Position numbers and translations under genes: made by a program. Shown piece after piece: positions 56,540 to 64,000 of a stretch of DNA of 64,000 bases. Source of the DNA: Serratia proteamaculans (GTDB lineage Bacteria > Pseudomonadota > Gammaproteobacteria > Enterobacterales > Enterobacteriaceae); assembly GCF_013337185.1 (NCBI RefSeq), contig NZ_SWDE01000001.1, positions 186,001-250,000 on the forward strand, read 5' to 3'. Every line of letters begins with the position of its first letter. Position 1 is the first letter of the stretch. Under the pieces are notes generated by a model, which had not been told where the DNA came from, made no database searches, and saw only the letters and a program-made list of their open reading frames with translations.

Positions 56540-57205
56540 ATGGAGCTATATCTCGATACCGCTGATGTGAACGCCGTGAAACGCCTGGCGCGCATCCTTC
56601 CGTTGCATGGTGTGACCACCAATCCAAGTATTGTTGCCAAAGAGGGGAAACCGATTTGGGAGGTGCTACCGGCGCTGCGTGATGCGATGGGGGGCACTGG
56701 CAAGCTGTTTGCTCAGGTGATGGCCAACGATGCCGAACTTATGGTGGCTGAAGCGGCGCTGCTTCATCAGCGAGTGCCAGGGCTGGTGGTGAAGGTGCCG
56801 GCGACCGCTGAAGGGCTGGCAGCGATTAAGAAACTGAAAACGATGTCGATCCCTACGCTGGGGACGGCGGTCTACGGCGCGGGTCAGGGATTGCTGGCGG
56901 CGTTGGCCGGGGCAGAGTATGTCGCCCCTTACATTAACCGTTTGGATGCGCAGGGCGGTGATGGCATCAAGATGGTACAAGAGCTGCAACAGTTGCTGAC
57001 GTTGCATGCACCAGGAGCCAGGGTGCTGGCCGCCAGTTTTAAAACGCCGCGTCAGGCACTGGAGTGTTTACTGGCCGGTTGCCAGGCCATCACCTTGCCG
57101 GTCGACGTGGCCGAGCAGTTCCTTGCCGCACCTGCGGTACAGGCGGCGGTAGAGAAATTCGAGCAAGATTGGCAAGGGGCGTTTGGGACTAACTTATTGA
57201 ACTGA
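56540..57205 (+). CDS. fsa: Fructose-6-phosphate aldolase
   Basis: This 221-residue transaldolase-family enzyme splits fructose 6-phosphate into dihydroxyacetone and glyceraldehyde 3-phosphate, or runs in reverse. Lys85 (VVKVPAT) forms the Schiff base and Tyr131 (APYINR) is the residue that distinguishes this enzyme from transaldolase. E. coli FsaA is likewise clustered with ybiWY. AGGAG is 8 bases before the start. The choice between FsaA and FsaB orthology is left open, although the neighbours favour FsaA. Confidence 0.93.
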   Translation: MELYLDTADVNAVKRLARILPLHGVTTNPSIVAKEGKPIWEVLPALRDAMGGTGKLFAQVMANDAELMVAEAALLHQRVPGLVVKVPATAEGLAAIKKLKTMSIPTLGTAVYGAGQGLLAALAGAEYVAPYINRLDAQGGDGIKMVQELQQLLTLHAPGARVLAASFKTPRQALECLLAGCQAITLPVDVAEQFLAAPAVQAAVEKFEQDWQGAFGTNLLN

Positions 57206-57222
57206 GTTGTAAACAAAGAAAA

Positions 57223-57250
57223 GGGCACTGATCAAGTGCCCGGTTGTTTA
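57223..57250 (+). terminator. Terminator of the aldolase gene
   Basis: Stem GGGCACT / AGTGCCC (57223-57229, 57235-57241) with loop GATCA is followed by GGTTGTTT. Confidence 0.8.
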
Positions 57251-57287
57251 GAAGTAGGGGCGCTGCATGCCGCGCTCAATAGCAGGT

Positions 57288-59345
57288 TTAGCCATTCTCA
57301 CGCAGGACGATCGGCGACTCCTGCGCCGTAGGCTGACTGGAGTTCAGCGCACGGCGGATCACAAAGAAGGCGGAGACCAGCATGGTTACCGCCACCAGCA
57401 TAAAGAAGGCGCAGAGCGCGGCGTTAATCTGGTTGCTGAACACGATGGTTTCCATATCCTTTAAGGTCTTGGCCGGTGCGATTAACGTACCTTGCTCAAT
57501 ACCGGTAGAGAATTTCTTCGCCTGTGCCAGGAAGCCGATACTCGGTTTTTCATGGAAGATCTTCTGCCAGCCGGCGGTCATTGAGGTGATAAACAACCAG
57601 ACGGTGGGCAGGATAGTGACCCAGGCATAGCGCTGTTTTTTCATTTTGAACAGCACCACGGTACCGAGGATCAGCGCCATTGACGCCAGCATCTGGTTAC
57701 CGATACCAAACAGCGGCCACAGGGTGTTGATGCCGCCGAGCGGATCGACCACCCCCTGATAGACAAAGAAACCCCAGCCGGCGACCGCTACCGTCGTCCC
57801 TGCCAGATTACCGAACCACGAACGGTTGTTGGCCAGCCGTGGGATCGCCACGCCAACCAAATCCTGCACCATAAAGCGGCAGGCGCGGGTCCCGGCATCG
57901 ACGGCGGTCAGAATAAACAGGGCCTCGAACAAAATGGCGAAGTGATACCAAAACGCCATCATCGCGCGGCTGTTAAACACCTCGGTAATGATGTGCGCCA
58001 TACCTACCGCAAAGGTTGGTGCGCCACCGGCCCGCGACAGAATCGAGTGCTCCCCGACGTCCTTGGCAATCATGGTCAGGGTTTCCGGGGTGATCATAAA
58101 GCCCCAGCTGTTGATCACCTGCGAGGCATTTTCCACCGTGGTGCCGATCAGCGCCGCCGGTGAGTTCATGGCGAAGTAAACGCCCGGATCGATGACCGAC
58201 GCGCAGATCAGCGCCATGATGGCCACGAAGGACTCCATCAACATGGCACCGTAGCCGATAAAGCGGATATGGCTTTCACGCTCCACCAGTTTCGGTGTCG
58301 TGCCGCTGGACACCAGCGCATGGAAGCCGGAAATCGAGCCGCAGGCGATGGTAATAAACAGGAACGGGAACAGCGAGCCGGCGAACACCGGGCCACTACC
58401 GTCGATAAAGCGCGATACCGCCGGCATTTTCATTTCCGGCATGGCGAAGACGATACCAATCGCCAGCCCGATAATGACGCCAATCTTCATAAAGGTGGAC
58501 AGATAGTCACGCGGCGCCAACAGCAGCCACACCGGCAGCACCGAGGCGACAAAACCGTAGACCACCAGCACCCAGGTCAGCGTAGTGCCGTGCAGCGTGA
58601 AGAACGGGCCCCAGTAGGGGTCTTGCGCCACATTGCCGCCGTAAATAATCGCCAGCAGCATCAGGGCAAAACCCACCACCGAAATTTCGGCGATTTTACC
58701 CGGCCGAATAAAACGCATGTACACGCCCATAAACAGCGCGATAGGAATGGTGGCGGCGATAGTGAACAGGCCCCATGGGCTATCGGCCAATGCTTTTACC
58801 ACCACCAGCGCCAGCGCAGACAGAATGATAATCATCACCCCCAGCGCACCCAGCATGGTGATCACCCCGGCGAAGGCCCCCAGCTCCTGCTTGGCCATTT
58901 CACCCAGCGAACGGCCGTCGCGGCGAGTGGAGATAAACAGGATCAGGAAGTCCTGCACGGCACCGGCCAGCATCACCCCAACCAGGATCCAGATGGTGCC
59001 GGGCAGAAAGCCCATTTGTGCCGCCAGGATCGGGCCAACCAACGGCCCGGCACCGGCGATAGCGGCAAAGTGGTGACCAAACAACACCCATTTGTTGGTG
59101 GGCACGTAGTCCAGCCCGTCGTTGCGACGTTCCGCCGGCGTCATGCGGCGATCGTCTAGCTCAAAGACTTTCTTGGCAATAAACAGGCTGTAGAAGCGGT
59201 AAGCGATGCTGTAGCAGGCGACCGCCGCTACCACTAGCCAAACCGCATTAACATGCTCCCCACGGCTTAGCGCCAGCATGGCGAAGGCAAATGCGCCCAC
59301 CAACGCCACCGCCAGCCAGACGATCCCGGACTTGACGTTTTTCAT
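57288..59345 (-). CDS. CstA-family peptide/pyruvate transporter
   Basis: This 685-residue protein has about 16-18 membrane segments and belongs to the carbon-starvation protein family, which includes CstA and BtsT (pyruvate-proton symporter). Conserved blocks are GHHFAAIAGAGPLVGP, FLFITIACGSISGFHALVSSGTTPK and DAGTRACRFMVQDL. It seems nearer to CstA than to BtsT by eye. The start at 59345 (MKNVKSGIVW) has AAGGAG upstream. It is a single-gene unit between the aldolase gene and rnb, a place where E. coli has pdeR (gmr). Confidence 0.88.
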   Translation of the reverse strand: MKNVKSGIVWLAVALVGAFAFAMLALSRGEHVNAVWLVVAAVACYSIAYRFYSLFIAKKVFELDDRRMTPAERRNDGLDYVPTNKWVLFGHHFAAIAGAGPLVGPILAAQMGFLPGTIWILVGVMLAGAVQDFLILFISTRRDGRSLGEMAKQELGAFAGVITMLGALGVMIIILSALALVVVKALADSPWGLFTIAATIPIALFMGVYMRFIRPGKIAEISVVGFALMLLAIIYGGNVAQDPYWGPFFTLHGTTLTWVLVVYGFVASVLPVWLLLAPRDYLSTFMKIGVIIGLAIGIVFAMPEMKMPAVSRFIDGSGPVFAGSLFPFLFITIACGSISGFHALVSSGTTPKLVERESHIRFIGYGAMLMESFVAIMALICASVIDPGVYFAMNSPAALIGTTVENASQVINSWGFMITPETLTMIAKDVGEHSILSRAGGAPTFAVGMAHIITEVFNSRAMMAFWYHFAILFEALFILTAVDAGTRACRFMVQDLVGVAIPRLANNRSWFGNLAGTTVAVAGWGFFVYQGVVDPLGGINTLWPLFGIGNQMLASMALILGTVVLFKMKKQRYAWVTILPTVWLFITSMTAGWQKIFHEKPSIGFLAQAKKFSTGIEQGTLIAPAKTLKDMETIVFSNQINAALCAFFMLVAVTMLVSAFFVIRRALNSSQPTAQESPIVLRENG

Positions 59346-59557
59346 GATCAACAACTCCTTGGTGCGCAGAAATAAAAAAGAGAAGCTCTTATTGGAGAAT
59401 GGATACAAATTAAAAGTAGGAGTTTTGTGCGTGAAGAACAGCAGGCCGGATGAGAAATGTGAAGCTGGTTGAGTAATAGCGTAAAAACAATGTGATGGTG
59501 TTGTGGCGCCGCCTCTCTTTTATGACGCCAAGACATCGGCGTCGTTATTCAAGCGAC

Positions 59558-59593
59558 GAAAAAAAACACCGGAGGTTAACCCGTCCGGTGTTT
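59558..59593 (-). terminator. Terminator of rnb
   Basis: Stem AACACCGGA / TCCGGTGTT (59565-59573, 59584-59592) is followed on the minus strand by a long T run. Confidence 0.93.
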
Positions 59594-59620
59594 GTCTGAC
59601 CTGAGATTAATCTCGCGAGC

Positions 59621-61555
59621 TTAGACCGCCGGTCTGGCGATCACGCTGCGGGTTTCCATACGCACTTCGGCGATGGTGACCTGCAGGTTATCCCCCTGGC
59701 GATAGACGACTTCGCCTTTGATCTGAACGGTGCCGGTCTCCTGGCTGCAGACCATTTCATCACGCACCGCGTGAATAAAGGGTGCCGGGATAAAGGCCAC
59801 TGCGCCGTTGTCCAGCAGGCGTACACGCAGGCCGCCGCGAGTCACGTCGATGATCTCTGCATTGAAGCGCTCATCGGTGCCGGCTTTATCTTTCAGGTAG
59901 CGGGCATACAACCAGTCGCCCACGTCGCGCTCTGCCATGCGGTTCAGACGACGGCGCTCTGCCAACTGGACGGTGACTTCGTCCTGAGGTTTTTCGGCGG
60001 ATTGCTCGGCGATAATGGCTTTCAGCAGACGGTGGTTAACCATATCGCCGTATTTACGGATCGGTGAGGTCCAGGTGGCGTAGGCTTCCAGCCCCAGGCC
60101 ATAATGCGGGCCCGGTGTGGTGCTGATCTCGGCATAGGTCTGGGAACGACGGATGCGGCTGTCGAGGAACTGGGTCGGCTGTGAATCCAGGTGACGGCGC
60201 AGTTCGCAGAACCCTTCCAGCGTCAGCAGTTTCTCGGCATCGGCTTCCACGCCGTTGGCCTGCAACACGGTCACCGCCTGTTCAACCAGCAGCGGATCGA
60301 AACCGGTATGCACGTTGTAAATGCCGAAGCCGAGGCGGTCGCGCAGCACGATAGCGGCGCAAACGTTGGAAGCAATCATGCACTCTTCAACGATACGGTT
60401 GGCACTGCGGCGCTGCTCGGTGACGATCTCCAGCACTTCGCCTTTTTCGCCCAGAACAAAGCGGTAGTCAGGGCGATCCTTGAATACCAGAGCGTGCTGG
60501 TGGCGCCAGGAGTTACGCGCATCGCACACGCGCTTGAGCAGGGTGATTTGCTGTGCAATGTCGTCACTTGGCGGTTGCCAGCCGGCAATGCCTTCCAGCC
60601 AGTCGGACACTTCGTCATAAACCAGTTTGGCTTTTGACTCGATCTCGGCGGCGAAGAAGCGAATGTCGTCAGCCAGGGCACCGTCGGCACCGATGGTCAC
60701 GCGGCAGGCCAATACCGGACGGCGTTGGTTCGGGCGCAGTGAACACAGGTTGTCTGACAGGTCGCGTGGCAACATAGGAATGTTGAAACCTGGCAGGTAG
60801 TTGGTGAAGGCGCGCTTGCGGGCGATTTCATCCAATGGGCTACCTTGCTCGACGTAGGCGGTCGGATCGGCAATGGCGATGGTCAATTGCAGTGAGCCGT
60901 CACCGTTGTCCTGGACGAACAACGCATCGTCCATATCTTCGGTGCTGGCACTGTCAATGGTGACAAAGTTCAGCGCAGTCAGGTCTTCACGCGGCAGTGA
61001 AGCATCCGGCTCGCTGATGGCAATCATCTCCGGCGCTTCTTTTTCCAGATTGTGGCGGGCCAGCGTGACCCACCATGGCGCCAGGTGATCTTCACCATCG
61101 GTAATAAATTGGGTCAGGTCAGCGTTGAAACCACGGTCGCCTTTCAGCGGGTGGCGACACATTTCTGCTACTGCCCAGTCACCGGCCTGGAAATTGTGGT
61201 TCAGACCACGCGCGGGACGACACTGAATCGCGTCTTTCAGCAACGGATGATCGGGCACGATCGACAAACGGTCATCGCGCTTTTGCACTCGGCCAACAAA
61301 GCGCGACAGGAATGGCTCGATCAGAGTTTCCGGCTCGGCGATTTCGCGATCTTTCTCGGTGTGCAGAGTCGCGCTCACCCGGTCGCCGTGCATGACTTTC
61401 TTCATGTACGGTGGCGGAATGAAATAACTTTTTTGACCGTCTACTTCAAGAAAGCCAAAGCCTTTCTCAGTCCCTTTTACTACGCCTTCAACACGCGGGG
61501 TCTGAGAGTGAAGTTGCTGTTTAAGCTGCGCCAGCAGCGGGTTATCTTGAAACAT
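59621..61555 (-). CDS. rnb: Exoribonuclease II
   Basis: This 644-residue enzyme degrades RNA processively from the 3' end. Two N-terminal cold-shock domains precede the RNB catalytic domain ([12 protein letters not shown] contains the metal-binding aspartates) and a C-terminal S1 domain. The start at 61555 ([15 protein letters not shown]) aligns with E. coli and gives identical length; the frame extends 10 codons further. Confidence 0.97.
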   Translation of the reverse strand: MFQDNPLLAQLKQQLHSQTPRVEGVVKGTEKGFGFLEVDGQKSYFIPPPYMKKVMHGDRVSATLHTEKDREIAEPETLIEPFLSRFVGRVQKRDDRLSIVPDHPLLKDAIQCRPARGLNHNFQAGDWAVAEMCRHPLKGDRGFNADLTQFITDGEDHLAPWWVTLARHNLEKEAPEMIAISEPDASLPREDLTALNFVTIDSASTEDMDDALFVQDNGDGSLQLTIAIADPTAYVEQGSPLDEIARKRAFTNYLPGFNIPMLPRDLSDNLCSLRPNQRRPVLACRVTIGADGALADDIRFFAAEIESKAKLVYDEVSDWLEGIAGWQPPSDDIAQQITLLKRVCDARNSWRHQHALVFKDRPDYRFVLGEKGEVLEIVTEQRRSANRIVEECMIASNVCAAIVLRDRLGFGIYNVHTGFDPLLVEQAVTVLQANGVEADAEKLLTLEGFCELRRHLDSQPTQFLDSRIRRSQTYAEISTTPGPHYGLGLEAYATWTSPIRKYGDMVNHRLLKAIIAEQSAEKPQDEVTVQLAERRRLNRMAERDVGDWLYARYLKDKAGTDERFNAEIIDVTRGGLRVRLLDNGAVAFIPAPFIHAVRDEMVCSQETGTVQIKGEVVYRQGDNLQVTIAEVRMETRSVIARPAV

Positions 61556-61698
61556 ATCGTCCAGTGAATGGGTTGTGAGTGGCAAGATTTGCGGCTGACA
61601 GTTTTACGCGAATCACCCGCTGCGGGCAAGCCAAACGTCACGGTTTTACCGCGTTAGCGCGTGAATTTAGGGAATATCGGGTGTTCACTAGTCGGAAA

Positions 61699-61725
61699 GA
61701 AAAACCCCGGCTCGAAAGGCCGGGG
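61699..61725 (-). terminator. Terminator of the glyoxalase gene
   Basis: Stem CCCCGGC / GCCGGGG (61705-61711, 61719-61725) is followed on the minus strand by TTTTTCTTTC. Confidence 0.9.
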
Positions 61726-61740
61726 AGAAGCGGGAGGAAA

Positions 61741-62268
61741 TCAGTCCTGCAGCGGCGTTGGCTGCAGTATTTCAATCCAGTAGTCGTCAGGGTCTTTGAT
61801 AAAGGCCACGTAATTCATTCGGCCTTCATGCAGGCGCTTTTGGAAGTTCACACCAAGCCGTTCAAAACGTTCACAGGCGGCGCGCACGTCCGGCACCGTG
61901 ATACACAGGTGACCAAAGCCACGCGGCTCACTGTTGCCGTTGTGGTAGTGGAAATCGGCCTGTTGTTCGCTGCCGTGATTATGGGTCAGTTCCAGAATAC
62001 CGGGTTGGCCCAGAACCCAGCGTTTGCGCTCGGCGTCATCCTGAGGGATCTGATCGCGTGAGCTACGGGTCAGATAGCAAATGGTGAACGCGGCTTCTTT
62101 AAACTCTTCCAGATACACCGGGGTGAAGCCCAGTACGCGAGTATAAAAATCCAGCGCTTTGGTCAGGTCTTTAACGCGGATCATGGTGTGATTGAACACG
62201 TAGCCGTTGGTGACCGCTTCCGGTTGGGCCGTAACGCCTGGCAGCGTCAGTAAATCATTCAGTGGCAT
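61741..62268 (-). CDS. Lactoylglutathione lyase (glyoxalase I), long type
   Basis: This 175-residue VOC-fold enzyme isomerises the methylglyoxal-glutathione adduct to S-lactoylglutathione. Predicted metal ligands are His27, Glu93, His120 and Glu166. It is longer than E. coli GloA (135 residues) and has the extra N-terminus and internal loops of the zinc-type enzymes of eukaryotes and pseudomonads. AGAGG lies upstream. It is divergent from a LysR-type gene 99 bases away. Confidence 0.9.
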   Translation of the reverse strand: MPLNDLLTLPGVTAQPEAVTNGYVFNHTMIRVKDLTKALDFYTRVLGFTPVYLEEFKEAAFTICYLTRSSRDQIPQDDAERKRWVLGQPGILELTHNHGSEQQADFHYHNGNSEPRGFGHLCITVPDVRAACERFERLGVNFQKRLHEGRMNYVAFIKDPDDYWIEILQPTPLQD

Positions 62269-62367
62269 AGGGATCCCTCTTGGTTTGTTGGTACGACACT
62301 AGGGCATAACAATGCTAATCTAAAGTGATTGTTTTTAACTAAAACACTAATAAAAAGTGAATGCTCT

Positions 62368-63222
62368 ATGAAGCTGAGCCAGCTAAGGTTTTTCTGTGCC
62401 GTGGTTGAGTATAAGACCATTGCCGCCGCTGCGCGGGAGTTGCATTGTGTGCCCTCCAACGTGACCTTGCGTATCAAAGAGTTGGAGGAGTCACTCGGCG
62501 GTGAGCTGTTTTTCCGCGATAAAAACCGGCTGTATGTCACTCCCAAAGGACGGTTGTTTTATCTGCAGGCCGTTGAAATTCTGGCACTGGCAGAACACAG
62601 TCAACAATTGTTCGCCGGTCGGCTGCAACAGGGCTTACTCAATTTGGGGGCGCTGGATTTTTCACTGGTCAGCCACCTACCGGCGCGCATTGCCCAATTG
62701 CGCCGAAGCCAGCCGCAGATGCAGGTGAATGTATTGAGCCGGGACTCACTGGTGCTGGAGCGGATGCTGATAGACAGTGAGCTCGATCTGGCGGTAACCG
62801 ATGGGCCGATTGAACATCCGTTACTGGCCAGTCGAGCGGCGTTTGACGAGCGTTTGGTGTTACTGATGCCTGTTTCAGTGCCGCAGTTGGACGCGGCAAC
62901 GCTGGCGCAATTGGAGTTTTATACTTTCAGCCGCGAATGTTCTTTTCGTCTGAAGATCGATAGCTGGTTAGCCTCACGTCAGTTAAAGCCGCGTATGACG
63001 CTGGAGATGGAATCGTACATGGCGATGGCGGCCTGTGTGAAAGCGGGCTGCGGCGTGGCCTGTATTCCAGGGTCATTGCTGCCGTTGATCCTGCCGGACG
63101 CGGAATTGAAAGTGGTGGAAATGGGGGAAGCAGGGCTAAGCAATTTGTACTTCGTGTGGCGCCGCCATCAACTCTCTGATGAGTTGCAAACAGTGATCGA
63201 TATATTAGCGCGCCCGGCGTAA
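62368..63222 (+). CDS. LysR-family transcriptional regulator
   Basis: This 284-residue regulator has the N-terminal LysR helix-turn-helix (MKLSQLRFFCAVVEYKTIAA, then ELHCVPSNVTLRIKELEESL) and a substrate-binding domain. The start at 62368 is set by family alignment; an upstream in-frame start would add 13 residues. It is divergent from the glyoxalase gene, which it may control, and convergent with the molybdoenzyme gene. Confidence 0.88.
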   Translation: MKLSQLRFFCAVVEYKTIAAAARELHCVPSNVTLRIKELEESLGGELFFRDKNRLYVTPKGRLFYLQAVEILALAEHSQQLFAGRLQQGLLNLGALDFSLVSHLPARIAQLRRSQPQMQVNVLSRDSLVLERMLIDSELDLAVTDGPIEHPLLASRAAFDERLVLLMPVSVPQLDAATLAQLEFYTFSRECSFRLKIDSWLASRQLKPRMTLEMESYMAMAACVKAGCGVACIPGSLLPLILPDAELKVVEMGEAGLSNLYFVWRRHQLSDELQTVIDILARPA

Positions 63223-63237
63223 ACCGGGCGCTGCAGG

Positions 63238-64000
63238 TCAGGCGATACGTAGCGTCGGCTGCGTGACGCAACGGCGTATTTCTACCGGTATCGACTTGGA
63301 GGTCGGCGTGCCGGTACCGTCCCCAAAGCTGGCCAGCGGCACCAGTGGGTTGGTCTCGGGATAATAAGCCGCCAGATTGCCGCGTGGGATATCGTAGCTC
63401 ACCAGTTTGAAACCGCTCACCTTGCGGGTGATGCCGTCATTCCACAGGGTTTCGATCTCCACCAATTCGCCGTCCTGCATATCCAGAACGGCCAGATCTT
63501 CCGGGTTGATAAACAGCACTTCCCGTTGGCCATACACGCCACGATAGCGGTCATCCAGCCCGTAGATAGTGGTGTTGTACTGATCGTGCGAGCGCAGGGT
63601 CTGCAATGTGAAGGGGGCCTTACGCCCGTCCAACTGCGGGAACAGGCTATCCGGCAACGGGGCTGCGCCGAATTCCGCCTTGCCGCTCGGCGTATTGAAG
63701 CGCAGTTCGGCGGCGGCATTACCCAGATAGAAGCCACCCGGTTGATCGCAGCGTTGGTTAAAATCTTCGAAGCCCGGAATGGTGGCGGCGATATGATTGC
63801 GGATCAATGAATAGTCATCCGCCAACTCCAGCCAGTCGAGCTGCTGGTTGCCCAGCACCGCATCGGCGATACCGCAGACAATGGCGGTTTCCGAGCGTTG
63901 GGTTTCCGCCAGCGGCTTGCCGACGCCTTCAGACGCATGCACCATGCTGAAGGAGTCTTCCACCGTGATGTACTGCGGGCCGCTGGCCTGCAAGTCCTGC
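63238..64000 (-). CDS. FdhF/YdeP-family molybdopterin oxidoreductase, 3' part
   Basis: This is the C-terminal part of a large molybdopterin enzyme; the reading frame is open at the window edge. The visible 253 residues include the molydopterin-dinucleotide-binding C-terminal domain (LRSHDQYNTTIYGLDDRYRG, then GNLAAYYPETNPLVPL), which resembles YdeP, a formate-dehydrogenase-like protein linked to acid resistance in E. coli. The start lies outside the window. It is convergent with the LysR gene, with 15 bases between them. Confidence 0.85.
   Translation of the reverse strand, partial: QDLQASGPQYITVEDSFSMVHASEGVGKPLAETQRSETAIVCGIADAVLGNQQLDWLELADDYSLIRNHIAATIPGFEDFNQRCDQPGGFYLGNAAAELRFNTPSGKAEFGAAPLPDSLFPQLDGRKAPFTLQTLRSHDQYNTTIYGLDDRYRGVYGQREVLFINPEDLAVLDMQDGELVEIETLWNDGITRKVSGFKLVSYDIPRGNLAAYYPETNPLVPLASFGDGTGTPTSKSIPVEIRRCVTQPTLRIA

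Noticed and set aside
58269-59159. 296-codon plus-strand open frame inside the CstA-family gene
   Set aside because: It is antisense to a conserved membrane protein, its His/Gln/Arg-rich composition is typical of shadow frames, and no homology is seen.

Overview
The window looks like the chromosome of a Serratia species (Enterobacterales), most likely from the S. liquefaciens/proteamaculans/plymuthica group. Protein sequences are close to Escherichia coli orthologues, and the gene order follows the E. coli 28-minute region: opp, yciU, clsA, yciY, yciI, tonB, yciA, yciB, yciC, ompW, trp, rnm, yciO, rluB, btuR, yciK, sohB, yciN, topA, cysB, acnA, ribA, pgpB, lapAB, pyrF, yciH, osmB, yciT, rnb. 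trpG and trpD are separate genes, as known for Serratia, whereas E. coli has them fused. Two ERIC-like dispersed repeats fit an enterobacterium. The species is inferred from recalled sequences; no search was run. I found no tRNA, rRNA, CRISPR array, transposase or prophage gene.

Region by region: 1-2461 is the end of the oligopeptide permease operon (oppC partial, oppD, oppF). 2525-9650 is a catabolic island between oppF and yciU, which are neighbours in E. coli. It encodes a GlpA-like flavoprotein with a [2Fe-2S] domain, a second FAD oxidoreductase, a nucleoside-deoxyribosyltransferase-like protein, an EutH-family transporter, a glycerol-kinase-like FGGY kinase and a DeoR regulator. 9715-22573 carries yciU, clsA, yciY, a Dps-like ferritin, a DHA2 exporter with its TetR regulator, yciI, queH, tonB, yciA, yciB, a SulP transporter, yciC, ompW and a BON lipoprotein. 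22757-29578 is the complete trp operon with leader peptide, attenuator and operator. 29717-33807 carries rnm, yciO, an orphan Rap1a-like immunity-type protein, a protein resembling cofactor-independent quinolone 2,4-dioxygenases (Hod/AqdC), and rluB.

33852-50745 is conserved housekeeping sequence: cobalamin adenosylation, SohB, topoisomerase I, CysB, aconitase A, GTP cyclohydrolase II, PgpB, LapAB, PyrF and YciH. Small lineage-specific genes sit among these. 50936-63222 holds osmB, an orphan L-ribulose-5-phosphate 4-epimerase, yciT, a glycyl-radical enzyme with its activase divergent from a fructose-6-phosphate aldolase around a perfect FNR box, a CstA-family transporter, rnb, glyoxalase I and a LysR regulator. 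The window ends inside an FdhF/YdeP-family molybdoenzyme gene.

The best candidates for undescribed biology are three. The first is the 2.5-9.7 kb island: its kinase keeps the catalytic residues of glycerol kinase but lacks the substrate-binding arginine, it is paired with an amino-alcohol-type transporter, and a TGTGGTT motif recurs in both of its promoter regions. The second is the Hod-like gene, whose start codon lies inside a perfect 15-bp inverted repeat with competing inner hairpins. The third is the orphan Rap1a-like gene directly upstream of it.
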